Positions 38,418 through 45,389 of a stretch of 62,468 bases of DNA are shown here, in pieces. The stretch lies in the IMG/VR virus record IMGVR_UViG_3300006802_000003, positions 1-62,468 of that record; one strand, given 5' to 3'. The stretch's first letter is position 1. Each line of letters starts with the position of its first letter. The notes under the pieces were generated by a model. That model saw only the letters and a program-made list of their open reading frames with translations. It was not told where the DNA came from and searched no databases. The position numbers and the translations under genes were made by a program. The stretch comes from a virus.

Positions 38418-38614
38418 TGCTTTTGGTGGCCATGCTGACATTGGCCGGATGCGATGCGTGGAAGCAGGCCTATGGCGACTTCTGCGACGTGGCAGAGCCT
38501 CATTTTCACACCACTGCAGCCCTCAAGGCTATGAAGCCGAAACAGGTTGCAACGGAGGTCAAGCACAATGAATACGGTGAAGCAAAGTGCGGATGGAAAG
38601 CCAACAGTAATTGA
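38402..38614 (+). CDS. Rz1-like outer-membrane spanin lipoprotein
   Basis: The 70-residue product begins with a short signal ending in a lipobox, LTLAGC, with the acylated cysteine at position 17. The mature part has CDVAEPH, a helical PKQVATEV segment and HNEYGEAKCGW, a pattern I associate with phage Rz1-like lysis proteins. It overlaps the Rz-like gene and sits in the lysis module. It should act in the outer membrane as partner of the i-spanin. Confidence 0.75.
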   Translation: MGKGLMLLVAMLTLAGCDAWKQAYGDFCDVAEPHFHTTAALKAMKPKQVATEVKHNEYGEAKCGWKANSN

Positions 38615-38909
38615 TCGCCTCAAGGCCATCACGGTTGGCGAGATTTGCGCGGTCGTCATTCCGTTGGGTGCCGTTATCGGCGGCATATGGTGGCTGTTCG
38701 AGCCCGCCGTGGCCGGGCAGATCGAGCGCGTTATCAAAAAATACGGCGTGGACAAGGATAGCTTTCAGCGCGTCCAGGGCGAGATTGAGGACATCAAGAC
38801 CAAACAACGCCGGGTTCTCGACCAGAACGCCACCATCATTTTCCAACTGCAGCAATTGCGCGACGAGCTCAAAAAAAAGCCCGCCGCCGGGGCCGACAAC
38901 GGGCAGTAA
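38568..38909 (+). CDS. Membrane/coiled-coil protein in the lysis module
   Basis: The 113-residue protein has a soluble N-terminal segment (residues 1-25). A hydrophobic segment follows at about 29-52 (AVVIPLGAVIGGIWWLFEP), then an amphipathic helix with regular Gln/Leu heptads and a short Ala/Gly tail. It overlaps the lipoprotein gene in a different frame. A holin-like or antiholin role is possible from context. The layout is similar to the protein at 8582-8935, but I cannot establish homology. Confidence 0.62.
   Translation: MNTVKQSADGKPTVIDRLKAITVGEICAVVIPLGAVIGGIWWLFEPAVAGQIERVIKKYGVDKDSFQRVQGEIEDIKTKQRRVLDQNATIIFQLQQLRDELKKKPAAGADNGQ
38871..38904 (-). terminator. Terminator for the minus-strand early operon
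   Basis: On the minus strand GCCCG, a 16-base GC-rich interior, then CGGGC, is followed by eight T. It lies about 30 bases beyond the XRE gene stop and within the 3' end of the convergent plus-strand gene. It is the expected stop for leftward transcription. The stem is only 5 bp plus possible internal pairs, so the call is moderate. Confidence 0.6.
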
Positions 38910-38932
38910 GTTTGGAGAAATGCGTATGTCAT

Positions 38933-39184
38933 TTACGCAGGCTCTAATCTGCTCTCAACGTCAGCAAAAAGCAAGATATAAGGCACCTGGATTGTTTTGG
39001 CGATCAGGTAAAGCGTAGGAGCACTTATGCGCCTTTTTCCCGCTTCCCATTGCTGGACCGTCTGCTGGGCAACGTCCAGTTTCTCCGACAAAGCGGCTTG
39101 AGACATTCCCACTTCCGTTCTCCAATATTGGATCGCCTTGCCGATCTGCTTGGCAACAACGGCCTCTTCCTCTTTGCGGTTCAT
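38933..39184 (-). CDS. XRE-family DNA-binding regulator (candidate repressor)
   Basis: This 83-residue protein is a single helix-turn-helix domain. The recognition helix region is MSQAALSEKLDVAQQTVQQW followed by EAGKRRIS, the classic XRE/Cro pattern. It is the last gene of the leftward operon and starts by overlapping the preceding gene. It may control the divergent promoters at 43.15-43.24 kb or the repeated ACGCAAC sites. The absence of an integrase means lysogeny cannot be concluded. Confidence 0.8.
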   Translation of the reverse strand: MNRKEEEAVVAKQIGKAIQYWRTEVGMSQAALSEKLDVAQQTVQQWEAGKRRISAPTLYLIAKTIQVPYILLFADVESRLEPA

Positions 39185-39555
39185 ACCTTGGTTCCCCCAC
39201 CACCCCTGCGCACCGGCCCCTTCACAATTTCCGGCGGCACTTCCCCCTCTCCCTCATCGACTGAATCAGGAATCACGTCACCAACGATGTTTTGCACATC
39301 GCTGTACGCCGCTTGAATTGCCTCGTGCATTGCGTCGAGCCTTAATTCCAAGGTGTTTAATGCTTCGAGGTCCTTCTCATACCTCTGCCGCAGGTTTTCT
39401 TTCGCCGCGACAATTTCCCCTTTCATGGTGCTGGCCCAATCCGCACTCCCCTTTCTGCCATCATTCATGGCGTTCCATATTGCATCAAACGCATTGTAAA
39501 CAGCGTCCGCAGCCTGGCTCGCTGCGAGGATTACCGGGTTATTGAAATCAGTCAT
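39181..39555 (-). CDS. Hypothetical helical early protein
   Basis: The 124-residue acidic protein is predicted to be largely helical (residues 1-95), with a Gly/Arg-rich flexible C-terminal end (VRRGGGGTKV). The ribosome-binding site is AAAGGAGCAAG, typical of this phage's early genes. It overlaps the neighbours on both sides. No family is recognised. Confidence 0.6.
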   Translation of the reverse strand: MTDFNNPVILAASQAADAVYNAFDAIWNAMNDGRKGSADWASTMKGEIVAAKENLRQRYEKDLEALNTLELRLDAMHEAIQAAYSDVQNIVGDVIPDSVDEGEGEVPPEIVKGPVRRGGGGTKV

Positions 39556-39961
39556 TTGCTTGCTCCTTTAGGTTCGGCTTCTCGCCGTTCATCATGTCTG
39601 CGATCCGCACCAGGTACTCGGTGCGGCGCGGCATATAGATCGCCACCAGCTCCTGCAGCATCCACGGATCGTTGGTATGCTCATACAGGTGCGCCGCGAA
39701 GGCGATCACATCAACTCCCACATACTCCCACCATAGCCGTTCGTTGTGATTGTGCTGCGCGCCTGAATGCATGGTGTGCAGCTCTGGACACAAGGGAACG
39801 GCCCATCGGTCGTCTGGCTTCTCGCCCATGCCGGTTGGCCTTTTGCCCGCAGGCTCCCAGCCAAACCTCACATGGGCCGCGTGGACGCCTGGGCGGGCCG
39901 TCAGGACGCATGGAAGCGCCCTGATCCGGTTTAGGTGGCCTTCGTCACGAACACGCTTCAT
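39548..39961 (-). CDS. HNH-type nuclease-like protein (DUF968/Ref-like)
   Basis: This 137-residue protein begins with IRALPCVL and continues with AAHVRFG, then GEKPDDRWAVPLCPELHTMHS. This spacing of Cys and His residues (PC...H...D...PLC..H..MH) is typical of DUF968-like HNH proteins, including Ref-type RecA-linked nucleases. It sits directly after the Bet-like annealase and overlaps it (ATGA). This suggests a role in recombination-dependent DNA processing. The longer upstream ORF start was rejected because it lies inside the recombinase gene. Confidence 0.65.
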   Translation of the reverse strand: MKRVRDEGHLNRIRALPCVLTARPGVHAAHVRFGWEPAGKRPTGMGEKPDDRWAVPLCPELHTMHSGAQHNHNERLWWEYVGVDVIAFAAHLYEHTNDPWMLQELVAIYMPRRTEYLVRIADMMNGEKPNLKEQAND

Positions 39962-41088
39962 CGCTGCTGCATTTCCTGCATGCGCTTCTTGGCGGAGTCC
40001 AGTAGCCCCTTCGGGTCTTTGTAATCGTCTGGCCATGCTTCCAGCGCCTCACAAATCTCCTGCAGCCTCTCCAGCGTGGCGTTTCGATCCATCAGGATGC
40101 GAACCACCTGCATATCCTTGTGGCTGGTTTCTGCCTGCTCTTCCTTGGGCTTTGGAACTTCCTTCTCTGCCACCTTCTCTTTTTCCGGCGGCGCTGGCGG
40201 CTCCTCTTTGGCGGTCAATTCCTTATCCGCCTTATCCCAACCAAGCTGCCACGCGCGAAACGCCTCGGAGTCTAGCTCGTCCGGACACGCGGAGATGTCC
40301 TCTCCATCCTGGCGCGCCGCATATCCGTCTCGAAACGGATCAGGCACATGGCCGCCGCCTTCTGGCCGGCGCGGCGGTGGTGCTCCAACCGTGTCATGGT
40401 CAATGACGACGCCCCCTGCCTCGACGATCTGCCCATGCATTTCTTCTGCCACCAGGTCGCCACCAAACTCTTCGGGGAAGGCTCGGCGCAAAGCGGCAGC
40501 CTCGGCGCATTTCTCAAGCTGGCCACGCGGGCGCTGTTGCCACATCGAGTTCGGTAAGAGGCTCTTCCCGCTCGCCTTGGCGTAGGTTTCACCCCAATAG
40601 ACTTTTGGCCCCGCGAAAAGAACCCTTTCACCGCCAACCATGCGATAGACACGAACCTGCGCCCATTCCGGATAGGTGAGCTCGATTTCGGCGTCCCTTT
40701 TGAGTTTCTTGCCGTTCTCATAATACGTCTCCTGCCCATTGAATTTCCTGGTGCGATCCGGCCCCCAAACCGTGTCGTCTATCCCGGCAAACTCGCCCGT
40801 TCGCATGGCGGTCGTGCGCAGCTCTCCAATGCCCGGCCAGATCGTCTCGACCATCCCCCGCTTCTCGCTACTCCAGACCGGAACGATGTGAACTGGTTTT
40901 TTCATGATGTCGAAGCGGCGGGCGGCACAATATTCCAGCGCCATTGCGATCGACTCGACTGATTGCGCGGACGGGAATATCGTGTCTAACAGCACTTTCC
41001 ATCGGCTCTGATCGAGCTCGTATTTCTTGGCCAACCTTGAATCCAGCGGTAGACGCGGACGGGCCAACACTATTTCATTTTCGCTCAT
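39958..41088 (-). CDS. bet: Bet/Red-beta-type single-strand annealing protein
   Basis: The 376-residue protein has a Bet-family core at about residues 35-220. It includes a central VWSSEKRGMVETIWPGIGE strand region and the typical helix MWQQRPRGQLEKCAEAAALR followed by AFPEEFGG. The C-terminal 150 residues are a charged Pro/Glu/Lys linker and a small helical domain that may recruit partners. It catalyses annealing of single-stranded DNA during phage replication and recombination. The adjacent HNH protein and RuvC-like resolvase complete a recombination set, but no exonuclease is recognised next to it. Confidence 0.82.
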   Translation of the reverse strand: MSENEIVLARPRLPLDSRLAKKYELDQSRWKVLLDTIFPSAQSVESIAMALEYCAARRFDIMKKPVHIVPVWSSEKRGMVETIWPGIGELRTTAMRTGEFAGIDDTVWGPDRTRKFNGQETYYENGKKLKRDAEIELTYPEWAQVRVYRMVGGERVLFAGPKVYWGETYAKASGKSLLPNSMWQQRPRGQLEKCAEAAALRRAFPEEFGGDLVAEEMHGQIVEAGGVVIDHDTVGAPPPRRPEGGGHVPDPFRDGYAARQDGEDISACPDELDSEAFRAWQLGWDKADKELTAKEEPPAPPEKEKVAEKEVPKPKEEQAETSHKDMQVVRILMDRNATLERLQEICEALEAWPDDYKDPKGLLDSAKKRMQEMQQR

Positions 41089-41091
41089 GGC

Positions 41092-42327
41092 TTACCTCAC
41101 AATGGTTTGGGTTTCATATTCAATGATGCAGCCGGGGATCGCATTGCGGTGGCGATGCTTCTCGTCTGCTTGAAGCGTCTGCATGTAGCGCCACGCGGCG
41201 GCTTCGATTGCATCCTCATTCAAATACGGCCACAGGGCTTCCACATCACACTTGGTTGGATCAATCAGGGTCAGCTTCCATCGCCGTTGCTGGGTGGCCA
41301 GCGCGCCTCGATCCGACCGGGTACGCGCCATGCCAGCCTCGTCTTTAGCTTGGGCAGCGGCCCGATCAGCATGCTTCTCGGCCCGTTCAGCCGCCGCCAG
41401 GTTCAACTTTTCATCCTTGGCGGCTTCTGCCTGCTCGGTCTTTCGCTGCTTTTCCTCTTCTTCCCACCTGCGGCGCTCTTCGAGGCGCTGCTTTTCTTCC
41501 TCGCGATGGCGCCGGCGGGCTTCCTCGGCTTCAATTTCTTGCTTGCGCATTTCCTCGATGCGCTTGCGGTTCTCTTCCTCGGCCTTGGCGCGGGCTTCGG
41601 CCTCTGCCTTCTCGCGCTCTGCCGCTACGGCCCTTTCTTCCTCGGCCCGTTCAGCGGCTTCGGCCTCGCGCTTCTTGCGCTCTTCCTCGGCCCTCTTGCG
41701 CTCTTCCGCCATCTTGCGTTCGAGCTCGATACGCTCCTGGCGCAAGCGTTCGGCCCTCTCGGCCTCTTCCTTGGCCTTGCGGGCAGCCTCTTCCCGTTCC
41801 GCTTGCGCTCGGGCGGCGGCCTCTTCTGCCTTCCTACGCTCTTCCTCGGCCCTCAAGCGAGCATCTTCCGCTTCCCTGGCCTTGCGCAGCCGTTCCTCGG
41901 CTTCCTCGCGCTCTTTCCTCTCCTTCTCCAGACGTGCTTGCCGTTCCTGTTCCTTCTTGGCCTCGGTGTACTTGGTCAATCCATCGCGCACCGCATCCAT
42001 TGCCTTGCTCAATCGCTCTTGCGGCTTTACGAACGTCGCGTTGATTTCGGCCACCTGGTCCTTGAGGGGCTTGGTGTAGTGGGCTTGAACCTCTTTCAGC
42101 TCCTTGACCAGCGCGCGGGCGATCTTGATGTTTTCCGCAACCAGCCCGGCGGTATCTTCATCATCGACGGGGATCGAGGTCGGTGTGCGCTCGATGGCGT
42201 CGAGGATTTTGGCGAACCGATCAAACAGTTCGGATTGCTCCTGCTTTATCATGTCGCCAAGCGATTCTGGCGGCCTGTTGTGGCCGATGTCGATATTTTC
42301 GACCGCGTTTGAGGTTTGTTCAGTCAT
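41092..42327 (-). CDS. Long charged single-helix/coiled-coil protein beside the annealase
   Basis: The 411-residue product has an N-terminal domain (residues 1-125) with GHNRPPESLGDMIKQEQ. Residues about 130-330 are a continuous E/K/R/A-rich helix with the pattern EEERRKAEEAAARAQ. The C-terminal domain (345-411) contains RRWKLTLIDPTKCDVEAL and ends IPGCIIEYETQTIVR. The helix could be a stable rigid single alpha-helix. The C-terminal domain resembles a family that is common next to phage recombinases (DUF1351-like layout), but I cannot confirm it. ATG 42327 has a strong AAAGGAGCAAGAC upstream. Confidence 0.7.
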   Translation of the reverse strand: MTEQTSNAVENIDIGHNRPPESLGDMIKQEQSELFDRFAKILDAIERTPTSIPVDDEDTAGLVAENIKIARALVKELKEVQAHYTKPLKDQVAEINATFVKPQERLSKAMDAVRDGLTKYTEAKKEQERQARLEKERKEREEAEERLRKAREAEDARLRAEEERRKAEEAAARAQAEREEAARKAKEEAERAERLRQERIELERKMAEERKRAEEERKKREAEAAERAEEERAVAAEREKAEAEARAKAEEENRKRIEEMRKQEIEAEEARRRHREEEKQRLEERRRWEEEEKQRKTEQAEAAKDEKLNLAAAERAEKHADRAAAQAKDEAGMARTRSDRGALATQQRRWKLTLIDPTKCDVEALWPYLNEDAIEAAAWRYMQTLQADEKHRHRNAIPGCIIEYETQTIVR

Positions 42328-42739
42328 TGTCTTGCTCCTTTGTGAACCTGTGCGGGGCGATCTTGCCCCATTGGATTGTGAAATCCGGATTGGCTTCCGG
42401 GCTGTCAGGCTCATGAATGGCCGCCCATTCGAGTTTCTGGTACAGGTACAGGTAGGCCGATTCCGTGATGGGATCGTGAGCGAGCCACGTCCACGCCGTC
42501 ATGGGGTCAAAGACCTTCCTGTAGATTTTGCACTTGAACACTTCATCATCGGTGAGCCGCCCGCTTTGATCGACGGGTTGATGGCACCAGATCACCGCTG
42601 GCACATAGGGGCCGCCCTTCACTAGCCTGGTTCTGTACCAGCCGCATTGCGGATCGCCGTCATGTATTTCTGGATGTCCGCCCAAAATCGCGGACGTGTG
42701 CCATTTGTATAGCTCGCGCCGGGGTGTTGGCCGTCTCAC
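42320..42739 (-). CDS. Hypothetical early protein
   Basis: This 139-residue protein uses a GTG start that overlaps the preceding stop (GTGA). It is rich in Trp, His and Tyr, with DPQCGWYRTRL, VIWCHQPVDQS and AWTWLAHDPI. It could be a small globular beta/alpha protein. The ribosome-binding site of the next gene lies within its 3' end, so the operon is tightly coupled. No family is recognised. Confidence 0.6.
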   Translation of the reverse strand: MRRPTPRRELYKWHTSAILGGHPEIHDGDPQCGWYRTRLVKGGPYVPAVIWCHQPVDQSGRLTDDEVFKCKIYRKVFDPMTAWTWLAHDPITESAYLYLYQKLEWAAIHEPDSPEANPDFTIQWGKIAPHRFTKEQDND

Positions 42740-42927
42740 GAGTGTTCCTCGCAGATGATGATGTCCCGCAGCTTAAACCGGGGCTTGATCTTGCAGTGCG
42801 TCTTGCCCGCGTTCTTGCAACGAAAACAGGAAACGACCACGGCCTTGTTCTTGTTGTCGTGGGAGGGCTTTCCGCCAAGGCGGCGCACCTGGGCGGCCAT
42901 TCGCGTTGCGCTAGGTGGCATTTTCAT
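42736..42927 (-). CDS. Small Cys/His protein, probable zinc-binding
   Basis: The 63-residue basic product has SCFRCKN, HCKIKPRF and CEEHS, consistent with one zinc site of CxxC...C...CxxH type. The GAGAGGAAAG sequence before the chosen ATG supports this start rather than the upstream ATG at 42954. It may bind nucleic acid. No family is recognised. Confidence 0.55.
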   Translation of the reverse strand: MKMPPSATRMAAQVRRLGGKPSHDNKNKAVVVSCFRCKNAGKTHCKIKPRFKLRDIIICEEHS

Positions 42928-43144
42928 TTGCTTTCCTCTCCATGTTGATCCCATCTTCCATCGCTCGGCTCACGGTTTGCTCCATCATTCGCGTGTCGTG
43001 CCGCTTTAGTTGGTCGTGATACCGCAAAGCGTGGTACAGGGCGTTGAAAAGAAGTTTCTCGCGGTCTGTCCAGCCGCTTGAATTGTATGCCCGTAAAGAA
43101 TTTTCCAGATAGTCGGGGAAGCCCTCAATGTGGGTTTTCGCCAT
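42911..43144 (-). CDS. First gene of the leftward operon, hypothetical
   Basis: The 77-residue product has an N-terminal MAKTHIEGFPDYLEN and a helical remainder with WTDREKLLFNALYHALRY. AAAGGAGCATG precedes the chosen ATG. As the promoter-proximal gene of the minus-strand operon it is probably an early-expressed host-takeover or regulatory factor. No motif is found. Confidence 0.58.
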   Translation of the reverse strand: MAKTHIEGFPDYLENSLRAYNSSGWTDREKLLFNALYHALRYHDQLKRHDTRMMEQTVSRAMEDGINMERKANENAT

Positions 43145-43241
43145 AACATGCTCCTTTGTTGTTGGCGACGCAACGCTACAGCTATTTGTGTGTGGCTGCA
43201 ACAGGTCTGCTGCGATAATGTCGATTTTGGAGACAGATTTG
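43145..43241. promoter_or_regulatory. Divergent early promoter/operator region
   Basis: This 97-base region separates the leftward and rightward operons. On the minus strand TTGCAG and TAGCGT are spaced by 17 bases. On the plus strand GATAAT lies close to the rightward HTH gene, with no clear -35. TTGnnn-ACGCAACnC at 43162-43176 resembles the TTGACAAACGCAACAC sequence found at three other sites. These elements fit a genetic switch read by the XRE and HTH proteins, but regulator binding is inference. Confidence 0.6.
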
Positions 43242-43532
43242 ATGCATCCCCTAGTATTCATTCGCGATTATGTTTTGAAATGCACGACCGCGCGATTTGC
43301 GCGAATAGCCGGGGTGCATCGCATGACAGCTTACCGTTGGTTTCTGGAGGAAACTCAACCGACGTTAGACCAATTGGGCCGTATCCGTGCGCATATACGG
43401 GCAAATCACATCCCTTTCGACGCCGACTGGTTTTTTGCGATTCCGCCCGGTTTTCTACAGGAGAATGACGAAGATGGTCGAAGTGGCGAAGATCGAGTAC
43501 GAAGCGGAGAATATCATTCCGGACCTGTCTAA
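43242..43532 (+). CDS. Small HTH protein, Cro-like, first gene of rightward operon
   Basis: The 96-residue protein has a helix-turn-helix near residues 12-40 (ARFARIAGVHRMTAYRWF). A short linker and a Pro/Phe-rich C-terminal segment follow. GGAG lies nine bases upstream of the selected ATG; an in-frame ATG at 43218 would also be possible. Its divergent position relative to the operon that ends with the XRE protein resembles a cI/cro layout. Confidence 0.65.
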   Translation: MHPLVFIRDYVLKCTTARFARIAGVHRMTAYRWFLEETQPTLDQLGRIRAHIRANHIPFDADWFFAIPPGFLQENDEDGRSGEDRVRSGEYHSGPV

Positions 43533-43995
43533 TCAGATGGGAAAAGGTGAGTTTCTTCATTTCATGGCTTTGCACAGCAAGGTCGAAAATGAACTCCAAT
43601 TGGTGAAGGATAAGCGCAAAAAGCTGCGTCACTACATGGAGCGGCAGGGCATCGAACTGCAGCTATTCGACCAGGTTCGCAAGGACATGGATGTGGCGAT
43701 TGAGGTTCTGCGCGAACGGCAGCAGACTTTGGAGCTCTATCGCAATTACGCATCCTTGCCGGTTGGAACGCAGGGCGAAATGTTTACGCCCGACGAAGAA
43801 GGGCCGACCGATGAGATTAGTGCCGATGAGCAGGGCTATTTGGCGGTCATGACGGGCCGCGGCGCGACTTCCGACGAGAACCCATTTGAGGCTCAAACCG
43901 ATGAGGCCAACGATTGGCATCAGGGCTGGTTGCGTGGCCAGCAGGAGTTGGCAAAACAAATGCAGAAGTCGGGGCCGGAAATTGGCTGGTCTTGA
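43474..43995 (+). CDS. Hypothetical early protein with helical core and acidic C-terminus
   Basis: About 173 residues. Residues 10-95 form predicted helices (DKRKKLRHYMERQGIELQ). Residues 100-150 are acidic. The end, NDWHQGWLRGQQELAKQ, resembles the W-x-x-G-W-x-x-G motif seen in ribosome-modulation-factor-like tails. AGGAG is ten bases before ATG 43474 and only one base before ATG 43465, so the shorter start is favoured. Function unknown. Confidence 0.6.
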   Translation: MVEVAKIEYEAENIIPDLSNQMGKGEFLHFMALHSKVENELQLVKDKRKKLRHYMERQGIELQLFDQVRKDMDVAIEVLRERQQTLELYRNYASLPVGTQGEMFTPDEEGPTDEISADEQGYLAVMTGRGATSDENPFEAQTDEANDWHQGWLRGQQELAKQMQKSGPEIGWS

Positions 43996-44251
43996 GAGTT
44001 TTGAGACAGAACAAGAGGAGTTTCCCTGGCGCCCGGTAGAGCGGTGCGCCAGCGGACACTTTGTTGAGCTTGCGAGCATTCCCGACGATGAACTGCTGAT
44101 CGGGATAATCCGATGCACACGCTGCGGTGACGAGCTCGATTTCAATGCGATTAAGCGCCGGTGGTGGGTGTATTTTGAAATGCGCCAGGAGCGACATCGC
44201 TTGCAAGCTGACGCCGAAAACTTGTGGAACAAGTACCGATGGTCCGTGTAG
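43982..44251 (+). CDS. Small zinc-ribbon-like protein
   Basis: The product is 89 residues if the TTG start overlapping the previous gene is used; no ATG lies in a useful position. It contains ERCASGHFVEL and, 20 residues later, RCTRCGDELDF. This suggests a zinc ribbon. The stop overlaps the RuvC-like gene. The start is uncertain and the frame may extend upstream to 43886. Confidence 0.5.
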   Translation: MAGLESFETEQEEFPWRPVERCASGHFVELASIPDDELLIGIIRCTRCGDELDFNAIKRRWWVYFEMRQERHRLQADAENLWNKYRWSV

Positions 44252-44802
44252 CCGGGATCGATCAATCGAGAAATGGTTTTGGGTGGGCGATTGGTTCAGA
44301 TGAGCCAGACGCCATTCCGCGCTGGGGAACGGACAACCTATCGAGCGCCGGCAATAACGAGGGGTTGATGTATCACCTGGCCGCCAAGCGCGTCCGCCAA
44401 CTTATCAAGGACGGCGCGCAGAAAGTGTTTTTCGAGAAGCCTATCAAGCTCCGCACTGATAAGCTGGAGGGCGATTTAATCACGGTGGGCATCCCGGCAA
44501 TCATTCTCCATGTTTGTTATGAGCACAAGGTTCCGTGCGCCTGGGTGCCGGTCGATGAGTGGAGGTCTAGGTTCCTGGGCTTTCACAAGCCGCCGCCGGG
44601 CATTGTGGAGGCTAAGGCCCGTCGCGCCTGGTACAAGGAAACGGCGATTCAGCAGTGTTTGGCGCGCGGTTGGTTGGTTCAGGATGACAACAGCGCCGAG
44701 GCGCTTGGCATACTGGACTTTGGCTTGTCCTGTGTGTCTAATTCATACCGCAGACGAGTGGGGCCAGTGATCCGGCGAGCGCAACTTAGGAGGTTGCTAT
44801 GA
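44239..44802 (+). CDS. RuvC-like Holliday junction resolvase
   Basis: The 187-residue protein has an RNase H-fold signature. The first acidic residue is in GIDQSRNGFGWAIG, a second strand carries KVFFEKPI (Glu), and NSAEALGILDFGL near the C-terminus provides further carboxylates. Lys/Arg-rich segments between them fit DNA binding. It would cleave branched intermediates left by annealase-driven replication before packaging. The ATG overlaps the previous stop; a GTG at 44224 is the alternative. Confidence 0.78.
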   Translation: MVRVAGIDQSRNGFGWAIGSDEPDAIPRWGTDNLSSAGNNEGLMYHLAAKRVRQLIKDGAQKVFFEKPIKLRTDKLEGDLITVGIPAIILHVCYEHKVPCAWVPVDEWRSRFLGFHKPPPGIVEAKARRAWYKETAIQQCLARGWLVQDDNSAEALGILDFGLSCVSNSYRRRVGPVIRRAQLRRLL

Positions 44803-45230
44803 GGCTCCCGGCAAATCGTTTTGAGTGGATCACTGTTGCGTTGGTCGCCGTTGTGGCGGCCATTTTTCTTTTGATGATGATGGGATGGCAGGCCCTCGCG
44901 CACACCACGATTTGGAGGGCAGAAACAAGCGATCCTCAAATCCTCGACTTCCAGCGATGGGAGAACCCCAAGAGCAGGGCAGGATGTTGTGGTGAGGACG
45001 ATTGCCGTCCTATCGATTCTGGCTTGATTGTGTGGGGATCTGATGCGGTGTCGTTTGTTCACGACAAGACGGGGCAGCCAAAACGCTATTGGATTCCGCG
45101 CGATGAAATCGATGGAAGCCCAAATCAAACTACATATGGCTGTGTGGTCGGAAGCGGTAACGCGGCAGAACATCCAGAATTTCCAGGTCAGCGAAGGGCT
45201 CGATGTCTGATGCTTTCGGGTGGTACATAA
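44799..45230 (+). CDS. Exported Cys-rich protein of rhizobial type
   Basis: The 143-residue protein has a membrane/signal segment at residues 11-33 (TVALVAVVAAIFLLMMMGW). Then come GCCGEDDCRPI, a KRYWIPRDEI segment and a late YGCV...RCLML pair, giving five cysteines likely to form disulfides in the periplasm. I remember similar CCxxxDC exported proteins as common in Rhizobiales genomes. The ribosome-binding site is an excellent TAGGAGG. Function unknown. It could act at the envelope, for example in superinfection exclusion. Confidence 0.65.
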   Translation: MRLPANRFEWITVALVAVVAAIFLLMMMGWQALAHTTIWRAETSDPQILDFQRWENPKSRAGCCGEDDCRPIDSGLIVWGSDAVSFVHDKTGQPKRYWIPRDEIDGSPNQTTYGCVVGSGNAAEHPEFPGQRRARCLMLSGGT

Positions 45231-45253
45231 AAGTTGCCGTCTTGACGAATAAA

Positions 45254-45333
45254 GCTGCATAGTTGTTACATATTGCCATGCGGACTCGAAATCCGCATCT
45301 GACCCAGCTCGACGGAGCTGTTAGCAATGCGGC
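45254..45333 (+). ncRNA. Cloverleaf-like structured leader (tRNA-like, not a canonical tRNA)
   Basis: Three nested elements are visible. A 7-bp closing helix pairs GCTGCAT with ATGCGGC (one G-U). A 7-bp hairpin with loop CTCGAAA lies at 45278-45298. A 6-bp hairpin lies at 45305-45320. The central loop mimics a tRNA-Ser CGA anticodon loop. However, there is no D-loop GG, no TTCRA T-loop and no CCA. A promoter-like TTGACG at 45242 lies just upstream. It may be a leader RNA for the GcrA-like gene. Confidence 0.3.
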
Positions 45334-45389
45334 AGGGGTGCGCGCCGAGACGTTCGGAAGGCGGCCCCGTAAGCAGGGGAGCAAGCGCG

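Noticed and set aside
41107-42312. A 401-codon plus-strand open frame rich in Leu, Phe and Gly
   Set aside because: It is the antisense shadow of the Glu/Lys/Arg-rich coiled-coil gene on the minus strand, whose codons give Leu/Phe/Ser on the opposite strand. It has no ribosome-binding site.
45254-45333. Annotation as a tRNA-Ser(CGA)
   Set aside because: The anticodon-like hairpin and acceptor-like helix are present, but there is no D-loop GG, no TTCRA T-arm and no CCA end. Listed only as a tRNA-like structured element.
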